Shown here: one piece after another, positions 10,004 to 20,865 of the stretch | Position numbering within the stretch: position 1 is the stretch's first letter | Layout: every line of letters starts with the position of its first letter | NCBI GenBank assembly: GCA_031761405.1 | Contig: JASEVX010000010.1 | Coordinates: forward strand, 13,801,447 to 13,865,446 | Origin: Serripes groenlandicus | Lineage: Eukaryota; Mollusca; Bivalvia; Cardiida; Cardiidae | Length of the DNA: 64,000 bases | Reading direction: 5' to 3' | Translations under genes and position numbers: made by a program | Notes under the pieces: generated by a model | Told to the model about the DNA's origin: nothing | Databases searched by the model: none | The model's input: only the letters and a program-made list of their open reading frames with translations

Positions 10004-10229
10004 CCCTTTCCCTCATATAGACGCTTTCTGACACCTCTGCAGCAGACGGCTTTTTGAAAGCATAGTAACAAATGAAGAAATTGCACAAAACGTGCAATTT
10101 CTCCTTTAGTCACAATGTTTTCCACTTTTAGTCATAGATTATCCATTCAATTATAGAGATTTTCCATTATTTGACAAAATACGTTTAAAGTCGTCTGCTG
10201 CAGAATGGTTGTATGAGGGAAAGGGTTAA
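10000..10229 (+). mobile_element. TTAA-1b MITE, full length
   Basis: TTAACCCTTTCCCTCATATA to TGAGGGAAAGGGTTAA, 230 bp. Its hairpin tip is GCACAAAACGTGC, a compensated pair of changes from GCTCAAAACGAGC. Confidence 0.86.
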
Positions 10230-10277
10230 ACAGCAATCCAGTTTCAAATAGGGCGTCAATGACAATCTACGTCGTCT

Positions 10278-10365
10278 AACCCTTTCCCATGTACAGATGC
10301 TTTCTGAGGCCTCCGCAGCAGTCGACGACTTTTGAAATCATTTTGACAAAGGGAGAAATTATTGC
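10278..10365 (+). mobile_element. TTAA-1 5' fragment
   Basis: CTAACCCTTTCCCATGTACA followed by CGCAGCAGTCGACGACTTTT. It stops in the hairpin left arm. Confidence 0.55.
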
Positions 10366-10370
10366 AGCAG

Positions 10371-10446
10371 TTTACGTATATGCCTCGGACGTTTTCGTAT
10401 ATGCCTCGGACGTTTACGTGAATATCTCGGACGTTTACGTATATGC
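10371..10446 (+). repeat. Short tandem repeat, ~20-bp unit x4
   Basis: Four copies of ACGTATATGCCTCGGACGTT with one or two changes each. Confidence 0.75.
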
Positions 10447-10898
10447 CCTATACTTTTTCTGAATCATTTATATCTTTTCCAAAATAAAAAATAAATAAAA
10501 AGACAAGTGTGCAATAAAAATACACTTCATATAATCAATTGGTTTGCATTGAAATTACTCAAGATTGTTTGTGCACGCATCCATAATGGACAGGCAAACA
10601 CGTACTTCGCGCGCTCATGGCAATAGATTCGTTATCTAAATTAAGAGAAAAGTAGTACTTTAACAAACCGTATTTAAGACGTTATACATTCCAAATTGAA
10701 TGGGCATTGAAATGACATGCAATTTATTACCAAATTGATTGATAAATATAAGTGGTTTACGAACGTGTAATTGGTGGGTTTGATAAATGCTGCTAAGTGA
10801 ACATCGAATGTCATTCAAACTAGTCAAGTTGAAGGCTTCGTTGAAAATAAGATGGCATTACTTCTTTGTTTTATGTATTCTCTTAACGACATCCTTCT

Positions 10899-11025
10899 CA
10901 GAGGTTCAGATAAGGAGGGGTTTATAGCGCTTTTCCCCACAATATCTATCTTATTATTTTCAACCAAACCCTATGTTGTGGGTACCCACAACATAGGGCA
11001 AGTGGATAAAATAAGGAGAAGTAGT
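10899..11025. mobile_element. CCCTAT-family element, shortened palindrome
   Basis: TCAGATAAGGAGGGG at the left and ATAAAATAAGGAGAAG at the right. The core is CCCTATGTTGTGGGTACCCA CAACATAGGG, a perfect palindrome lacking the GTCTC tip seen in other copies. Confidence 0.7.
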
Positions 11026-11057
11026 ACTATTTAGTATTAGTATTATATTCATTTATA

Positions 11058-11084
11058 TTATTAGTAGTAGTAGTAGTAGAAGTA

Positions 11085-11130
<46 letters not shown>

Positions 11131-11175
11131 TAGTAGTAGTAGTAATAGTAGTTGTAGCTGAAGTAATACTACAAC

Positions 11176-11219
<44 letters not shown>

Positions 11220-11254
11220 GATGTAGTAGTAGTAGTAGAAGTAATAGTACTAGC

Positions 11255-11349
<95 letters not shown>

Positions 11350-11396
11350 AATTAGTAGTAGTAGTAGTAGTAGTAGCAGTAGTAATAGTAGAATAA
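11058..11396. repeat. Interrupted (AGT)n microsatellite, ~340 bp
   Basis: Long runs of AGT/TAG with interruptions such as TTGTAGCTGAAG. The apparent poly-Val and poly-Thr open frames on the two strands are by-products of the triplet and are not genes. Confidence 0.95.
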
Positions 11397-11560
11397 ATAA
11401 GATTAGATAAAGCCTGCGGAAATATGTAATAAACGAAGACCAAAAACTACGTTACGAGACATTTTAAAAGGTTGGATGAACAGGTTTGCATTGCAGGAGG
11501 TTTTCCTCAAATGCATGCCAGTTAACAACTGTATTGCGGTTTTCACTGAAATTACTCTAT

Positions 11561-11760
11561 TTAACCCTTTCCAGCATACGACAAATGCAGCAGTAGACAA
11601 GGCACAAATATTGAAATATATTTCCCCATAAATCAAACTACATTATTAAAGTAGTCTGGAGACCTGAAACATTTGCCAGTGTGAGGAATTACTCGTACTG
11701 AACAATTTCTCCTTTTGCTACATTGTTTTCAAAAACCGTGTGATGCAGTTACGTTACTAA
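11561..11760 (+). mobile_element. TTAA-1, decayed
   Basis: TTTAACCCTTTCCAGCATAC at the left, then CAATTTCTCCTTTTGCTACA and GTTTTCAAAAACCGTGTGAT at the right. Confidence 0.5.
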
Positions 11761-12517
11761 CAAGTCAGTGCAACAATAGAGCCATGCACCGAGAATATCA
11801 ACCGTATATAATGTGTGACACGTGTCTATTATTAAGACCTTCCCGCGCACTCTCGCTTTCCGATCCAAATAGACCATAAACGCAGAAGTTACATTCATAA
11901 ATCAATGTATGGGTAATCGACAATTGGTGCTGACCCAAGTCGAACTGCGCGAATGCAGATAGGCATTAAATTTCAATTTAGAGACAAAGTTTCCGCCATA
12001 ATGTTCTCAATGATGTCTGTCTGTTGCATAGGTTTCAAGTGCCACCTCTTATGGAGGAAAAGGAAATGGGGTAATATCAGAATGCAATACACTTGGGTTG
12101 GTCCATTCATTACATTAAACAAATTGCGTATTTGGCTCTCCATAACAATGGCTTGGCTGATAAAGATTTCAAAAGACCGCACAAATTGCAGTCTGATAAA
12201 TCCTCTCTCTTAATTACAGCTGTCACTTTAAATTTCCCCTTGCATGAAATAAATTAACCTTCAAACAAAGTTTGGTATAGATCAGAAGTAAAAAAATCGT
12301 TTTCAATCAAGGCGTCACGTTAAATTACTCTGTTATTATATTGTTTTGGATGGAATTTGATCTGGGTGGTGAACTTTGCCAAATATCTAATGTTATTGGC
12401 TTTGTTGATTTTGTTCGTATTTTATCCTTTCGCCTCATACCGATGTCATTTGGTTCAAATGCAGCAGACACATTTTGAACAGATTTTTCAGGGAAAAAGG
12501 AAATGTAGCTGTAATCT

Positions 12518-12735
12518 TTAACCCTTTCCCTCATATAGACGCTTTCTGACGCCTCTGCAGCAGACGGCTTTTTGAAAACATAGTGACAAAAGAAATAATT
12601 GCTCAAAACAAGCAATTTCTCCTTTTTACACCATGCTTTTAACTCTATTCAAATATTTTTCTTTCATTTAAAGGTATTTTTTGTGCTTTTACCTAGACGT
12701 CTGCTGCAGATTTGTTGTATGTTGGAAAGGGTTAA
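12518..12735 (+). mobile_element. TTAA-1b/TTAA-1a recombinant-looking MITE
   Basis: The left half is TTAA-1b type (CCCTCATATAGACGCTTTCT), while the right half is TTAA-1a type (GCAGATTTGTTGTATGTTGG before AAAGGGTTAA). The tip is GCTCAAAACAAGC. Confidence 0.78.
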
Positions 12736-12861
12736 AGTTTGAAATATTCACACAGCTAAAGGTAATTTGGTTCGGCTATTGGATGGTATTTGTTTATCTT
12801 CAGAAGACAGACGAAAACAAATCTCACATGTTTTGCCGTTCTCTTAGGGTTGCGATTACGT

Positions 12862-13070
12862 AAGCCATTTCTCATATGTAGACGCTTTTTCAGCAGCAGA
12901 CGACTTGTGTACGACATTTATAGTGAGCAATTTCTACTTTTGCTACAATGTTTTGAAATATCTATTCATTTATAAAACGCCGTTCATTAGTATAAGTTAT
13001 TTTTATAAGTCTGTCTAGTCGTTTTCAAAAGTCTTCTGCTGTAGATTTATTGTGTGTGGGAAAGGGTTAA
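12862..13070 (+). mobile_element. TTAA-1 MITE, diverged
   Basis: CATTTCTCATATGTAGACGC at the left, TTTTCAAAAGTCTTCTGCTG inside, GTGTGTGGGAAAGGGTTAA at the right. The left hairpin arm is partly deleted. Confidence 0.65.
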
Positions 13071-13095
13071 GACTTTTAAAACATGGATACCCATC

Positions 13096-13145
13096 ATTGG
13101 CGTGGGCGTCAGTCCGTCCGTCCGTCCGTACCACTAGCTGAGGAA
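13096..13145 (+). repeat. (CCGT)n stub of a common mollusc-type repeat
   Basis: GGCGTGGGCGTCAGTCCGTC followed by further CCGT units. It resembles the CGGT-rich segment near 26900. Confidence 0.35.
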
Positions 13146-13489
13146 AACGACAATTAGTGATAGTGCATGGCCGTTTGTACGTTGAAGGCTAGTGAATGTA
13201 TTCCGAAACAGGGAGCCATTTGATATGACGTGTCCCAATTCAACTGAAATACCCATTGTAAAACAAACTTTACATCGTATTGTTTGTGCATATCAATTAA
13301 AATCACAGTTTAAAACGTTTCAAATGATATGTCAATACAACAGGCATTGCAGGGGGTTCTTTCGTTTATAGACGGATATGTCATATTTGTGTCTACATAT
13401 TTACAAAGTTGTATATAGATTCTATCACATTTTCTGTTATCGAGCGAGAGCCGTTAGCTTACCAATGACATATGAATTAAGTTTGTGCT

Positions 13490-13884
13490 TTAACTAGTTC
13501 CCACATAGGGGCGCATTTTAACGCTTCTGCAGCAGATAACTTAAGACAACGGTATGGTTAGGGGAGAAATAGCTCATAATGAGAAATTTCTGCTTTGGGC
13601 ATAATGTTTTTAACTCTTTCACTGCCGAATTACACAAAGTCGACTCTTCCATGCTGAATATTGGACCACTCCAACAGTAAATTTGGTAAATTTAAATGTA
13701 TAAGTAGCAAACAATGCAGATTCATGTGAGACAGCTCGTTACGAGCTGTCTCACATGAATCTGCATTGTTTGCAAAAGCCTTTAATTCCCTTTGGCGGTG
13801 AAAGGGTTCACTCGTTCCCATAGTTATACCTAGATGTTTTCGAGGCCGGCTGCATCAGATTTGTTGTATGTGGGAAAGGGATTA
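13490..13884 (+). mobile_element. TTAA-1 MITE split by a TTAA-2 insertion
   Basis: The left part has TTAACTAGTTCCCACATAGG and the hairpin to CATAATGTTT. The right part resumes at TTCCCATAG/CCTAGATGTTTTCGAGG and ends TTGTATGTGGGAAAGGG. The interruption lies exactly where TTAA-2 copy 2 sits. Confidence 0.75.
13610..13809. mobile_element. TTAA-2 MITE, copy 2 (nested)
   Basis: TTAACTCTTTCACTGCCGAA at the left and TTGGCGGTGAAAGGGTTCA at the right. The central palindrome is long and perfect: GCAAACAATGCAGATTCATG, then TGAGACAGCTCGTTACGAGC and their complements. The right TTAA has mutated to TTCA. Confidence 0.82.
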
Positions 13885-14084
13885 GACACTATAAAACAAT
13901 AAATTATACTTGATTGCCTGTTTAGTATGAGTTACCCCCACCAGGCCTGCCTGTTCAAAGAGCCCGACCGGGAGTCCTTAATCCCACACTGAGAGTCTTG
14001 GCTCCTGTTTCAGTCTGCCATTTATGACGTACTCGATCGATTGATAGTTTAAGTACTCGAACTTGGCACTCGGCACTATCAACC

Positions 14085-14600
14085 CTTTCCCGCATGCAAC
14101 AATTCTGCAGCAGACGACTCTGAAATACTCATCTACACAATATTCTGGAAAATCTCTGTAAAATAATGTACGTATAACTATAGAATAGAGTTGGAAACGT
14201 TGTGGTGAAAGGACAACATTCTTATGATGAGCAATTTCTCCCGCATACAACAATTCTGCAGCAGACGACTTTGAAAAAATCATCTAGACAAAATTCTGGA
14301 AAATCTCTGTAAAATAATGTATAACTATAGAATAGAGTTGGAAACGTTGTGGTGAAAGGACAAAATTCTTATGATGAGCAATTTCTCCCGCATACAACAA
14401 TTCTGCAGCAGACGACTTTGAAAATGTCTTGACAAAATTCTTGGGTCTCTGTAGATGAATGTGTAACTATAGAATACAGTTGAAAGCATTGTGGTGAAAG
14501 GACAAATTTCTTCTGATGAACAATTTCTCCTTTTGCCACAATGTTTTCAGAAGACATGTGTTGCAGAGTCGTCCGAGAGCGTCTGTATGTGGAAAAGGGT
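14085..14600 (+). mobile_element. TTAA-1 MITE with triplicated 5' half
   Basis: Three tandem ~150-bp units each begin CCCGCATGCAACAATTCTGC or the like (14090, 14240, 14390) and run to TGATGAGCAATTTCTCC. Only the last has the right arm and the end GTATGTGGAAAAGGGTTAA. Units 1 and 2 are nearly identical. Confidence 0.8.
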
Positions 14601-15261
14601 TAACTTTTATTTGTTGTCTATTACACGATGAGACATCGTCTTTGTGCAATGGCGGTGAAGTAGCCGTGTGATGATTGCTTGAATTTTATGCATTTTTCTG
14701 TCGAATGCGTGTGACGTTTTACGAGTTAAAAGAACTTATTTGTCATTTTCACGGATAAATAGTGTCTTTATATAGTCGTGTGAAAAGGTCTTATTTTTAC
14801 GTATTTCGTCTAGACCGTGTGTGATGTCTTCAAGTACAAATAACTATTTTCATGTTGAAAATGGCCTCTTGTTTTAGTACAGAACAGAGAAGAATCTTTA
14901 TTATATGTTTGACTTGAACAAAATGTTCATCGTCATATACATTATACATTGATTTTGGATAAAGCTAATACAAAATGGCAATTGAGATGTTATTGTATGG
15001 TATTTCATCAGATTACGTAGTTCATATTTCCCAATTTCTGTTGTTGTACAGTTTGAGAAATGATAATTTTTAACAATTTCAATTTCAATTTCAATTTCTT
15101 TAATTTGCATATAACATTTTTTCATGTTGTTGCAAAAATGTTAAGGTATTACTGTATAGTTTAAATAAAATGTCATAACATTTGAGAAAAGTGTAATTAG
15201 TTTAGAAAAACTTAGATTCGTTATTATGTGTGTAATATTTTTAAATTAAAGTTAAATTATT
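14600..15261. other. AT-rich stretch, nothing recognised
   Basis: No splice-bounded frame or known repeat was seen; it includes a short run of CAATTT units at 15078-15098. Confidence 0.5.
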
Positions 15262-15392
15262 TAATACAGTTGAAAACATTGTGGCAAAAGGCGAAATTGC
15301 TCATTATGAGCAATTTCTTCTTTTGCCATAATATTTTAAAATGTCCTCTGTTATAGAAACGACAAAATGCGTCTTACAGGCGGGAAAGGGTT
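15262..15392 (+). mobile_element. TTAA-1 3' half
   Basis: It starts at the hairpin left arm (GAAAACATTGTGGCAAAAGG). The tip GCTCATTATGAGC is perfect. It ends CAGGCGGGAAAGGG without TTAA. Confidence 0.7.
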
Positions 15393-15479
15393 TTTTCTCG
15401 GCAATTAGGATCAAATTGCAAATATTTATGAATAACCATGAACGGTCTGAATGGTTTTTTTTGTTTTTCGGAAAAGCGT

Positions 15480-15560
15480 GTACGACTAGATTTCAATCAG
15501 GAAAGATCCAGATCAGACTGCTTATTGGCGACGAATTCTTATCTGGATCTTTACTGTACT
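15480..15560. repeat. Small GATC-rich inverted repeat
   Basis: AAAGATCCAGATCAGACTGC and TTCTTATCTGGATCTTT are inverted. Related short GATCCAGATCAG hairpins occur near 20650 and 24860 and in GAGCC elements. Confidence 0.4.
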
Positions 15561-15670
15561 ACAACATCCCGAAGGTTGGTTTTCGTGTGACGTGAATGGT
15601 GTGAACCTTTGACAAATTTAAACAAAAGTCGATTAATTACTTGACTAATCTACAGGAATGTTTTTTGAGA

Positions 15671-15939
15671 TATGAGCCGTTCCACGAGAAAGCCAACATT
15701 GTAGACAGGCTCTGCGTAAAATATCGACCCGGATCAGCCTTAGCATGCCGCACAGGCTAACCCGGACAGACACTATTCGCCTCCTGTGGATTTTCTGTTT
15801 CAGGAATCATTACTATATACCTCTATCCCCCTAAGACGGAATGTGTCGGCCCGGATTAGCCTGCGCGGACTGCGCAGGCTGATCTGGGTCGATACATTAC
15901 GCAGAGACCATAATGTTGATGGAACGGCTTATATAGTTA
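15671..15939 (-). mobile_element. GAGCC-family MITE, copy 2
   Basis: TATGAGCCGTTCCACGAGAA and the inverse GATGGAACGGCTTATA. Internal order is inverted relative to copy 1 (AGCATGCCGCACAGGCT first, TGCGCGGACTGCGCAGGCT later). Confidence 0.85.
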
Positions 15940-16329
15940 TTGATACAGTATGACACGACCGAATAAAGCGTGAAGTTATTTTGGTAATGTTGATTATGCT
16001 AGTTGTAAATGTCACCTTATATTCTCTTGACAGATCGTGAAATACATATTTATTAGAGATTCAATTGGATTGTGGCTTATCGAACATATTTCAATATCGC
16101 CCGCAATATTCATTATAACAGATCGCTCGGAGGATTATATTGACCAAGGCAGCGTCTCTTAACCGTTTAATGGGGGAAGTTTCACGAAATGTCAAAATCG
16201 GCCCTGTATCGAAACTTTGGGAAATCGTGATATAAGCAAGTCTACAATGTAAAGTTTCCAAAATAAGATTTGATTTTATCTATCTAAAATGGTACTCTGG
16301 AGTCATCAGCTCGTAATCCTTCCCCGCAT

Positions 16330-16521
16330 GTAGACCCATATATGGCATGCTAATCCGGGTCGACACATTCCGTCTCTTTGAGATAGAAGTAAAGAGTAAT
16401 GATTCCTGAAGCAGAAAATCCACATGATGCGAAAAAAGTCTGTCTGGGTTAGCCTGCGTGGCATGCTTAGGCTGATCAGAGTTGAAACACAATGTTGGTT
16501 TTCTGGCGGAACGGCTCATTT
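16330..16521 (+). mobile_element. GAGCC-family MITE, 5'-truncated
   Basis: Starts inside at CATGCTAATCCGGGTCGACA, keeps AGTAATGATTCCTGAAGCAG, and ends TTTTCTGGCGGAACGGCTCA. Confidence 0.75.
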
Positions 16522-16865
16522 TATGATGTCGATATGAACATGCACCGTTACTTCTTGTTTCCACCTGCCATGTCTCCTCATAGAGAACCACAATCACCAA
16601 GTACAAAACAACTCTTTATCGAGATGACGAAAACGTTAATTAATGTCATTATATTATGCACATCTTTCGTGTCAAAAAGATATCTACGGCAGATAAATCC
16701 ATACACGTGTCAATTTAACAATGCCTCAATGTATGAAAGGTCGTTAATTGAGGTTATCAAGGGCGCGCATCAACGGATAGTTTTACCAATAACAAATACA
16801 ATTGCGTTAATATACACATTAATTATCAAATAAATAGATACATGTCACACTGGCCTCGTCCTGTT

Positions 16866-17094
16866 TTAACCCTTTCCCTCATACGACAATTCTGCTGCAG
16901 ACGATTTTGAACATATTTTGTCAAAAGATAGAAAATCTCTATAATTGAATGGATAACCTATGACTAAAAGTGGAAAACATTGTGGCAAAAGGAGAAATTG
17001 CTCGTTTTGAGCAATTTCTTCTTTTGTCACTATGTTTTCAAAAAGCCGTCTGCTGCAGATGCGTCAGAAAGCGTCTATATGATGGAAAGGGTTA
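16866..17094 (-). mobile_element. TTAA-1b MITE, inverted full copy
   Basis: TTAACCCTTTCCCTCATACG to TGATGGAAAGGGTTAA, 229 bp. Tip GCTCGTTTTGAGC is the complement of the GCTCAAAACGAGC tip, confirming orientation. Confidence 0.87.
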
Positions 17095-17740
17095 ACAAAC
17101 AAACAAATACAGAATGCTATGATATCATCGTCTGTTTACATAACACGTGATGTTATATATATATATATATATGATCAGGCATTGTATTTGCAATATTTTC
17201 TAAAATGTATTTAAGTAAGTTGTTTATTAATGTGACATGTGATACATCAATTTTGTATAAGACACATTCATAATTTAACAATTATTGTTTGATAATTTAG
17301 AGTCGGCCTCATGGGTCTATAAGTCAACAACAAATATACGTTTGTATGTTTACTTGTTTCTTTTGCCAAATTGATCACCATTGTAATTCGTATTCGACGA
17401 AATGCGTGATGATGCTGATTTTACGGAATAAAATATATAATTGAAATGTTTTATGCATTCGACTGACAGAATAAAAAAAAAAGCCGTTAAGCTAGTTTTG
17501 AGCAATTGCTCCTTTTTCATAATTGTCATATGCTACAAAGGCACACACAGTCTGTACTAAACAATAGGGTAGTATGTTTTTACTGTGATATATAGAGCTT
17601 TGCAGAACGATAGTTTTAAGTGTCCACTTTGACATACGAAGATGGATTCCTCATTTTGTACAAATGTTGCAACTTCCAAGACTGGCGTAACTTCGTTTGG
17701 TTACAAAATTGCTTGGACATATAAAACCAAGGGGAGACAC

Positions 17741-18556
17741 TCAAAATCCCCTCAGTCAAAATCCCCTCACCCTGAAAATGATAGGGTAGTCAAAATCCCC
17801 TCGACCAAAATGTTAGGGTAGTCAAAATCCCCTCGACCAAAATGTTAGGGTAGTCAAAATCCCCTCGACCAAAATGTTAGGGTAGTCAAAATCCCCTCGA
17901 TGGGATTAATCATAATGTATGACATTAGGAGACATCCAAGGTGTCTAAGGCTAAAATAAGATTGCACTAAAAAGACAAAAAGACAAAGGCTTCTTAAGTT
18001 ATTTAGTATGTTCTGTTCTGTTCATATTAACATCATATTAATAATGATTAACACAATCAATGGTTGTGACAAACAGGATTAAAGCAGTTATCACCTTAAT
18101 TCATTTATAACATGTGACTGAATTATCACCAATCATTGGCGTTTTGTTTACTCTTCATTTTTAATCAGTACGGTTTTGTCTACTCTGCATTTTCAAAGAA
18201 GGATTTTGTCTACTCTACATGTTCAGTCATATGGGTTTTCAATCATATGGGTTTTGAATACTATGCATTTTCAACGAGTTTTGACTACCCATTTGTTTTC
18301 AATCATATTGGTTTTGACAACTATGACAAAAATGGACCGTATGGGTTTTGACACAAACATTTTCATCAACTGTAATAAAATGGTAATTAAAATATATGAT
18401 CTTAGATTGAGCGGATTATGAATACCCATCGAGGGGATTTTGACTACTCTATCATTTTGGTCGAGGGGATTTTGACTACCCTATCATTTTGGTCGAGGGG
18501 ATTTTGACTACTATGTCATTTTCAGAGTGAGGGGATTTTGACTGAGGGGATTTTGA
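17741..18556. mobile_element. Foldback-like element with tandem-repeat arms
   Basis: The left arm (17741-17904) is a tandem of a 32-bp unit AGTCAAAATCCCCTCGACCA plus AAATGTTAGGGT. The right arm (18425-18556) is the same tandem inverted (GAGGGGATTTTGACTA plus CCCTATCATTTTGGTC). The outermost TCAAAATCCCCTCAGTCAAA matches its inverse at the far end. The inner right flank (18150-18340) carries decayed copies of the same unit, which explains short open frames rich in Phe and Tyr. Arms built of tandem repeats define Foldback elements in other animals. No transposase is seen. Confidence 0.75.
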
Positions 18557-18632
18557 CATACACTCAAAACCAAGTGTCACGGACAGTCTAATCAATGGCC
18601 TATTCATTAGTCATTTATCTGAATCAAACGAC

Positions 18633-18797
18633 ATATGAGCCATTCACGAGAAAACCAACAGTATGGCCTCTGCGGAATATATCGGCCCAGATCAGCCTGC
18701 GTATTCCGCGCAGTCTAATGCGGGCCGACACATTCCGTCTCAGGGGGATATATTAATAGAATAATGATTCCCGAAAAAGAAAGTGCACAGAAGGGGG
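18633..18797 (+). mobile_element. GAGCC-family MITE, 3'-truncated
   Basis: ATATGAGCCATTCACGAGAA, the first hairpin (CAGATCAGCCTGCGTATTCC), then ends after AATGATTCCCGAAAAAG. Confidence 0.75.
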
Positions 18798-18860
18798 ACA
18801 AATATTGCTTACAACGAGCATATTGCTTACAACGAGCATATTGCTTACAAGGAGCATATT
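18798..18860 (+). repeat. 20-bp tandem x3 grown from a TTAA-1 hairpin
   Basis: ATATTGCTTACAACGAGCAT is repeated three times. The unit looks like the TTAA-1 tip region (ATTGCTC...GAGCA). Confidence 0.7.
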
Positions 18861-18954
18861 CTCTTTTTCTCATAATGTTTTCAACTCGGATCAAAGTGTA
18901 TGCTTTCATTCTTTATTTAGATAAACCAACTTTATCTTGAAATGCAGACGACAA

Positions 18955-19180
18955 TTTTAGCCAATTCTCATATATACCAACATCTGCAGCAGACGAATTT
19001 GAAAACATTTATTATAAAATATAGAAATTAACAATAAAAGAAAGAACAATTATTGAATAAAGTTAAAACATTGTGGCTAAAGAAGAAAATTGTTCATTTA
19101 TGTGCAATTTTCCACTTTGCCACAATGTTTTCAAACGAATTTTGCTGCAGATGCGTCAGAAAGCGTGGGGAAAGGTTTAA
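18955..19180 (+). mobile_element. TTAA-1 MITE, diverged
   Basis: CAATTCTCATATATACCAAC, CTGCAGCAGACGAATTTGAA, a hairpin with GTTCATTTATGTGCAATTTT, and a right end AAGCGTGGGGAAAGGTTTAA. Confidence 0.65.
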
Positions 19181-20324
19181 CATGCCATATGAGGTAAACA
19201 GTTAACTATTAACCATCGAGAGGACGCTTTACGAGCAGTCATTAGTGACGGTGATTAGTGAATGACAGGGAATTGGGTTTCAATTCGATTTAGTCCGCAT
19301 TTTCCGTCTTTCTATTAAGCTATTTTGCTGGCATTTTCACGGACTCTTCAACTGACGTTTAGTGAACGATTACACTAACACTGATGGATACGGTGCTACA
19401 TTCGAAACCTTTTGCTTGTAGAAGTACTTTTGTTGAGCTTCGATTTTTTTTTTTAACAAATCGAATAAATCTCACGTGTTTGACCAGGGACGTGCAACTC
19501 CACCTATACACCTGTTATCTGGTTAAAATATCACACATAGTAATACAATTTTTGTAGCATATAAAACTTTGAAGTCACATTTGGCACATAAACAAAACAG
19601 ACATATTCTGAAAGCTTAACATTTCGACTAAAGTTAGAGATACAATGAACAACTGGAATTTCTTCATATTTCGAACAATGACTGGTTTAAAAGACACAGA
19701 TATTGGGATTTCTGAATTATATTATTTTTTTCCAAAAATTAATAGACTGACATCTTTCATAAGGATAACATATTATCAAAACCTGTAGTATATTAAAATA
19801 TTTTTATCTACTGCAATAGAAGAATGTTTGAACTTCTAGAAAGTATCTTTGTTATTTTCATATCTTGAATAGTTTTTGAGTTTTACTTGCTACAAATGTT
19901 AGCACGGGTGATATTTTAGCATATAATTTAGTTACTTATCCCTCTTATTTACGTCCGTGGTTTGACAATACAACCTTTTACATGTATTTCATTCCATTGA
20001 AAAACTGGTAAATATATGTGTTTTGTCAAATGGAACTTGCGGTTGGTTTGTGCGATATATATATATATATATCGGTCGAGTTCATACGTAACCTGTACTA
20101 TTATTGTCTATGTCACGCATTTGATGCATTCGATGTGTTCATAAATAATGCACAACGCAGCCTCTATTTAAAGCAAATGATTGCCAAAGAAATATTAAAT
20201 CTTAAAGCGATATGAGTCTTTAGTTTGAAAACAAATAAGTAAAAAACGAGAAATAACCAAAATGTATGCTAAACTATGGAAACGCGATATTAGTTAAAAT
20301 TTAATTACTGTAAAGTGTTGAAAA

Positions 20325-20416
20325 GGTTGTTGCAAATGGGGAAATTCCTCACAATGTTTTCAAATGATGTCTGCTACGGATGCATCAAAAGGCGACTGTA
20401 ACTCGAAAAGGGTTAT
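20325..20416 (+). mobile_element. TTAA-1 3' fragment
   Basis: GTTGCAAATGGGGAAATTCC, then TTTTCAAATGATGTCTGCTA, then CTCGAAAAGGGTTATAA. Confidence 0.5.
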
Positions 20417-20639
20417 AAACGTCAAGACTGGTGGGTCAATATTGACCTATAACACATATCTTAATGATAAAGATCAATAGATAAAGTCCAGATCTCTCTG
20501 ATAATGGCTAATTAAATAGGAATCTAATCTTGACATTAAGTTGACATTACATGGACATCAAGGACCTTAACGGTGTATTAATTTACCATACCCAGTTTTA
20601 TGATACGCATCCCTCCATGGTAATATGTACACGATGGCT

Positions 20640-20702
20640 TGTGTGCACTATGTAGATCCAGATCAGCCTGTGCATCCGCACAGTCTTATCAAGATCTACA
20701 TT
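20640..20702. repeat. Small hairpin AGATC...GATCT
   Basis: TGTAGATCCAGATCAGCCTG and CTTATCAAGATCTACA are inverted around GCATCCGCAC. It may be a reduced GAGCC hairpin. Confidence 0.45.
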
Positions 20703-20787
20703 GTTCACATAGTACTTACATAATCGTGTCAAGTTGTCTTGATTCTGACTTAATGGACGGACTGGCTGATCTGAACCTATATTGTTT

Positions 20788-20865
20788 CTGCCTTTCCCAC
20801 AATTTTTTCAAAAGTCGTCTGTTGTAAATGCATCACAAATTGTCCGTATCCTGGAAAGGGTTAAA
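20788..20865 (+). mobile_element. TTAA-1 3' terminal fragment
   Basis: TTTTCAAAAGTCGTCTGTTG and TATCCTGGAAAGGGTTAA. Confidence 0.6.

Noticed and set aside
11027..11443. 138-residue poly-Thr frame (minus) and 90-residue poly-Val frame (plus)
   Set aside because: Both are translations of the AGT microsatellite; no independent coding signal.
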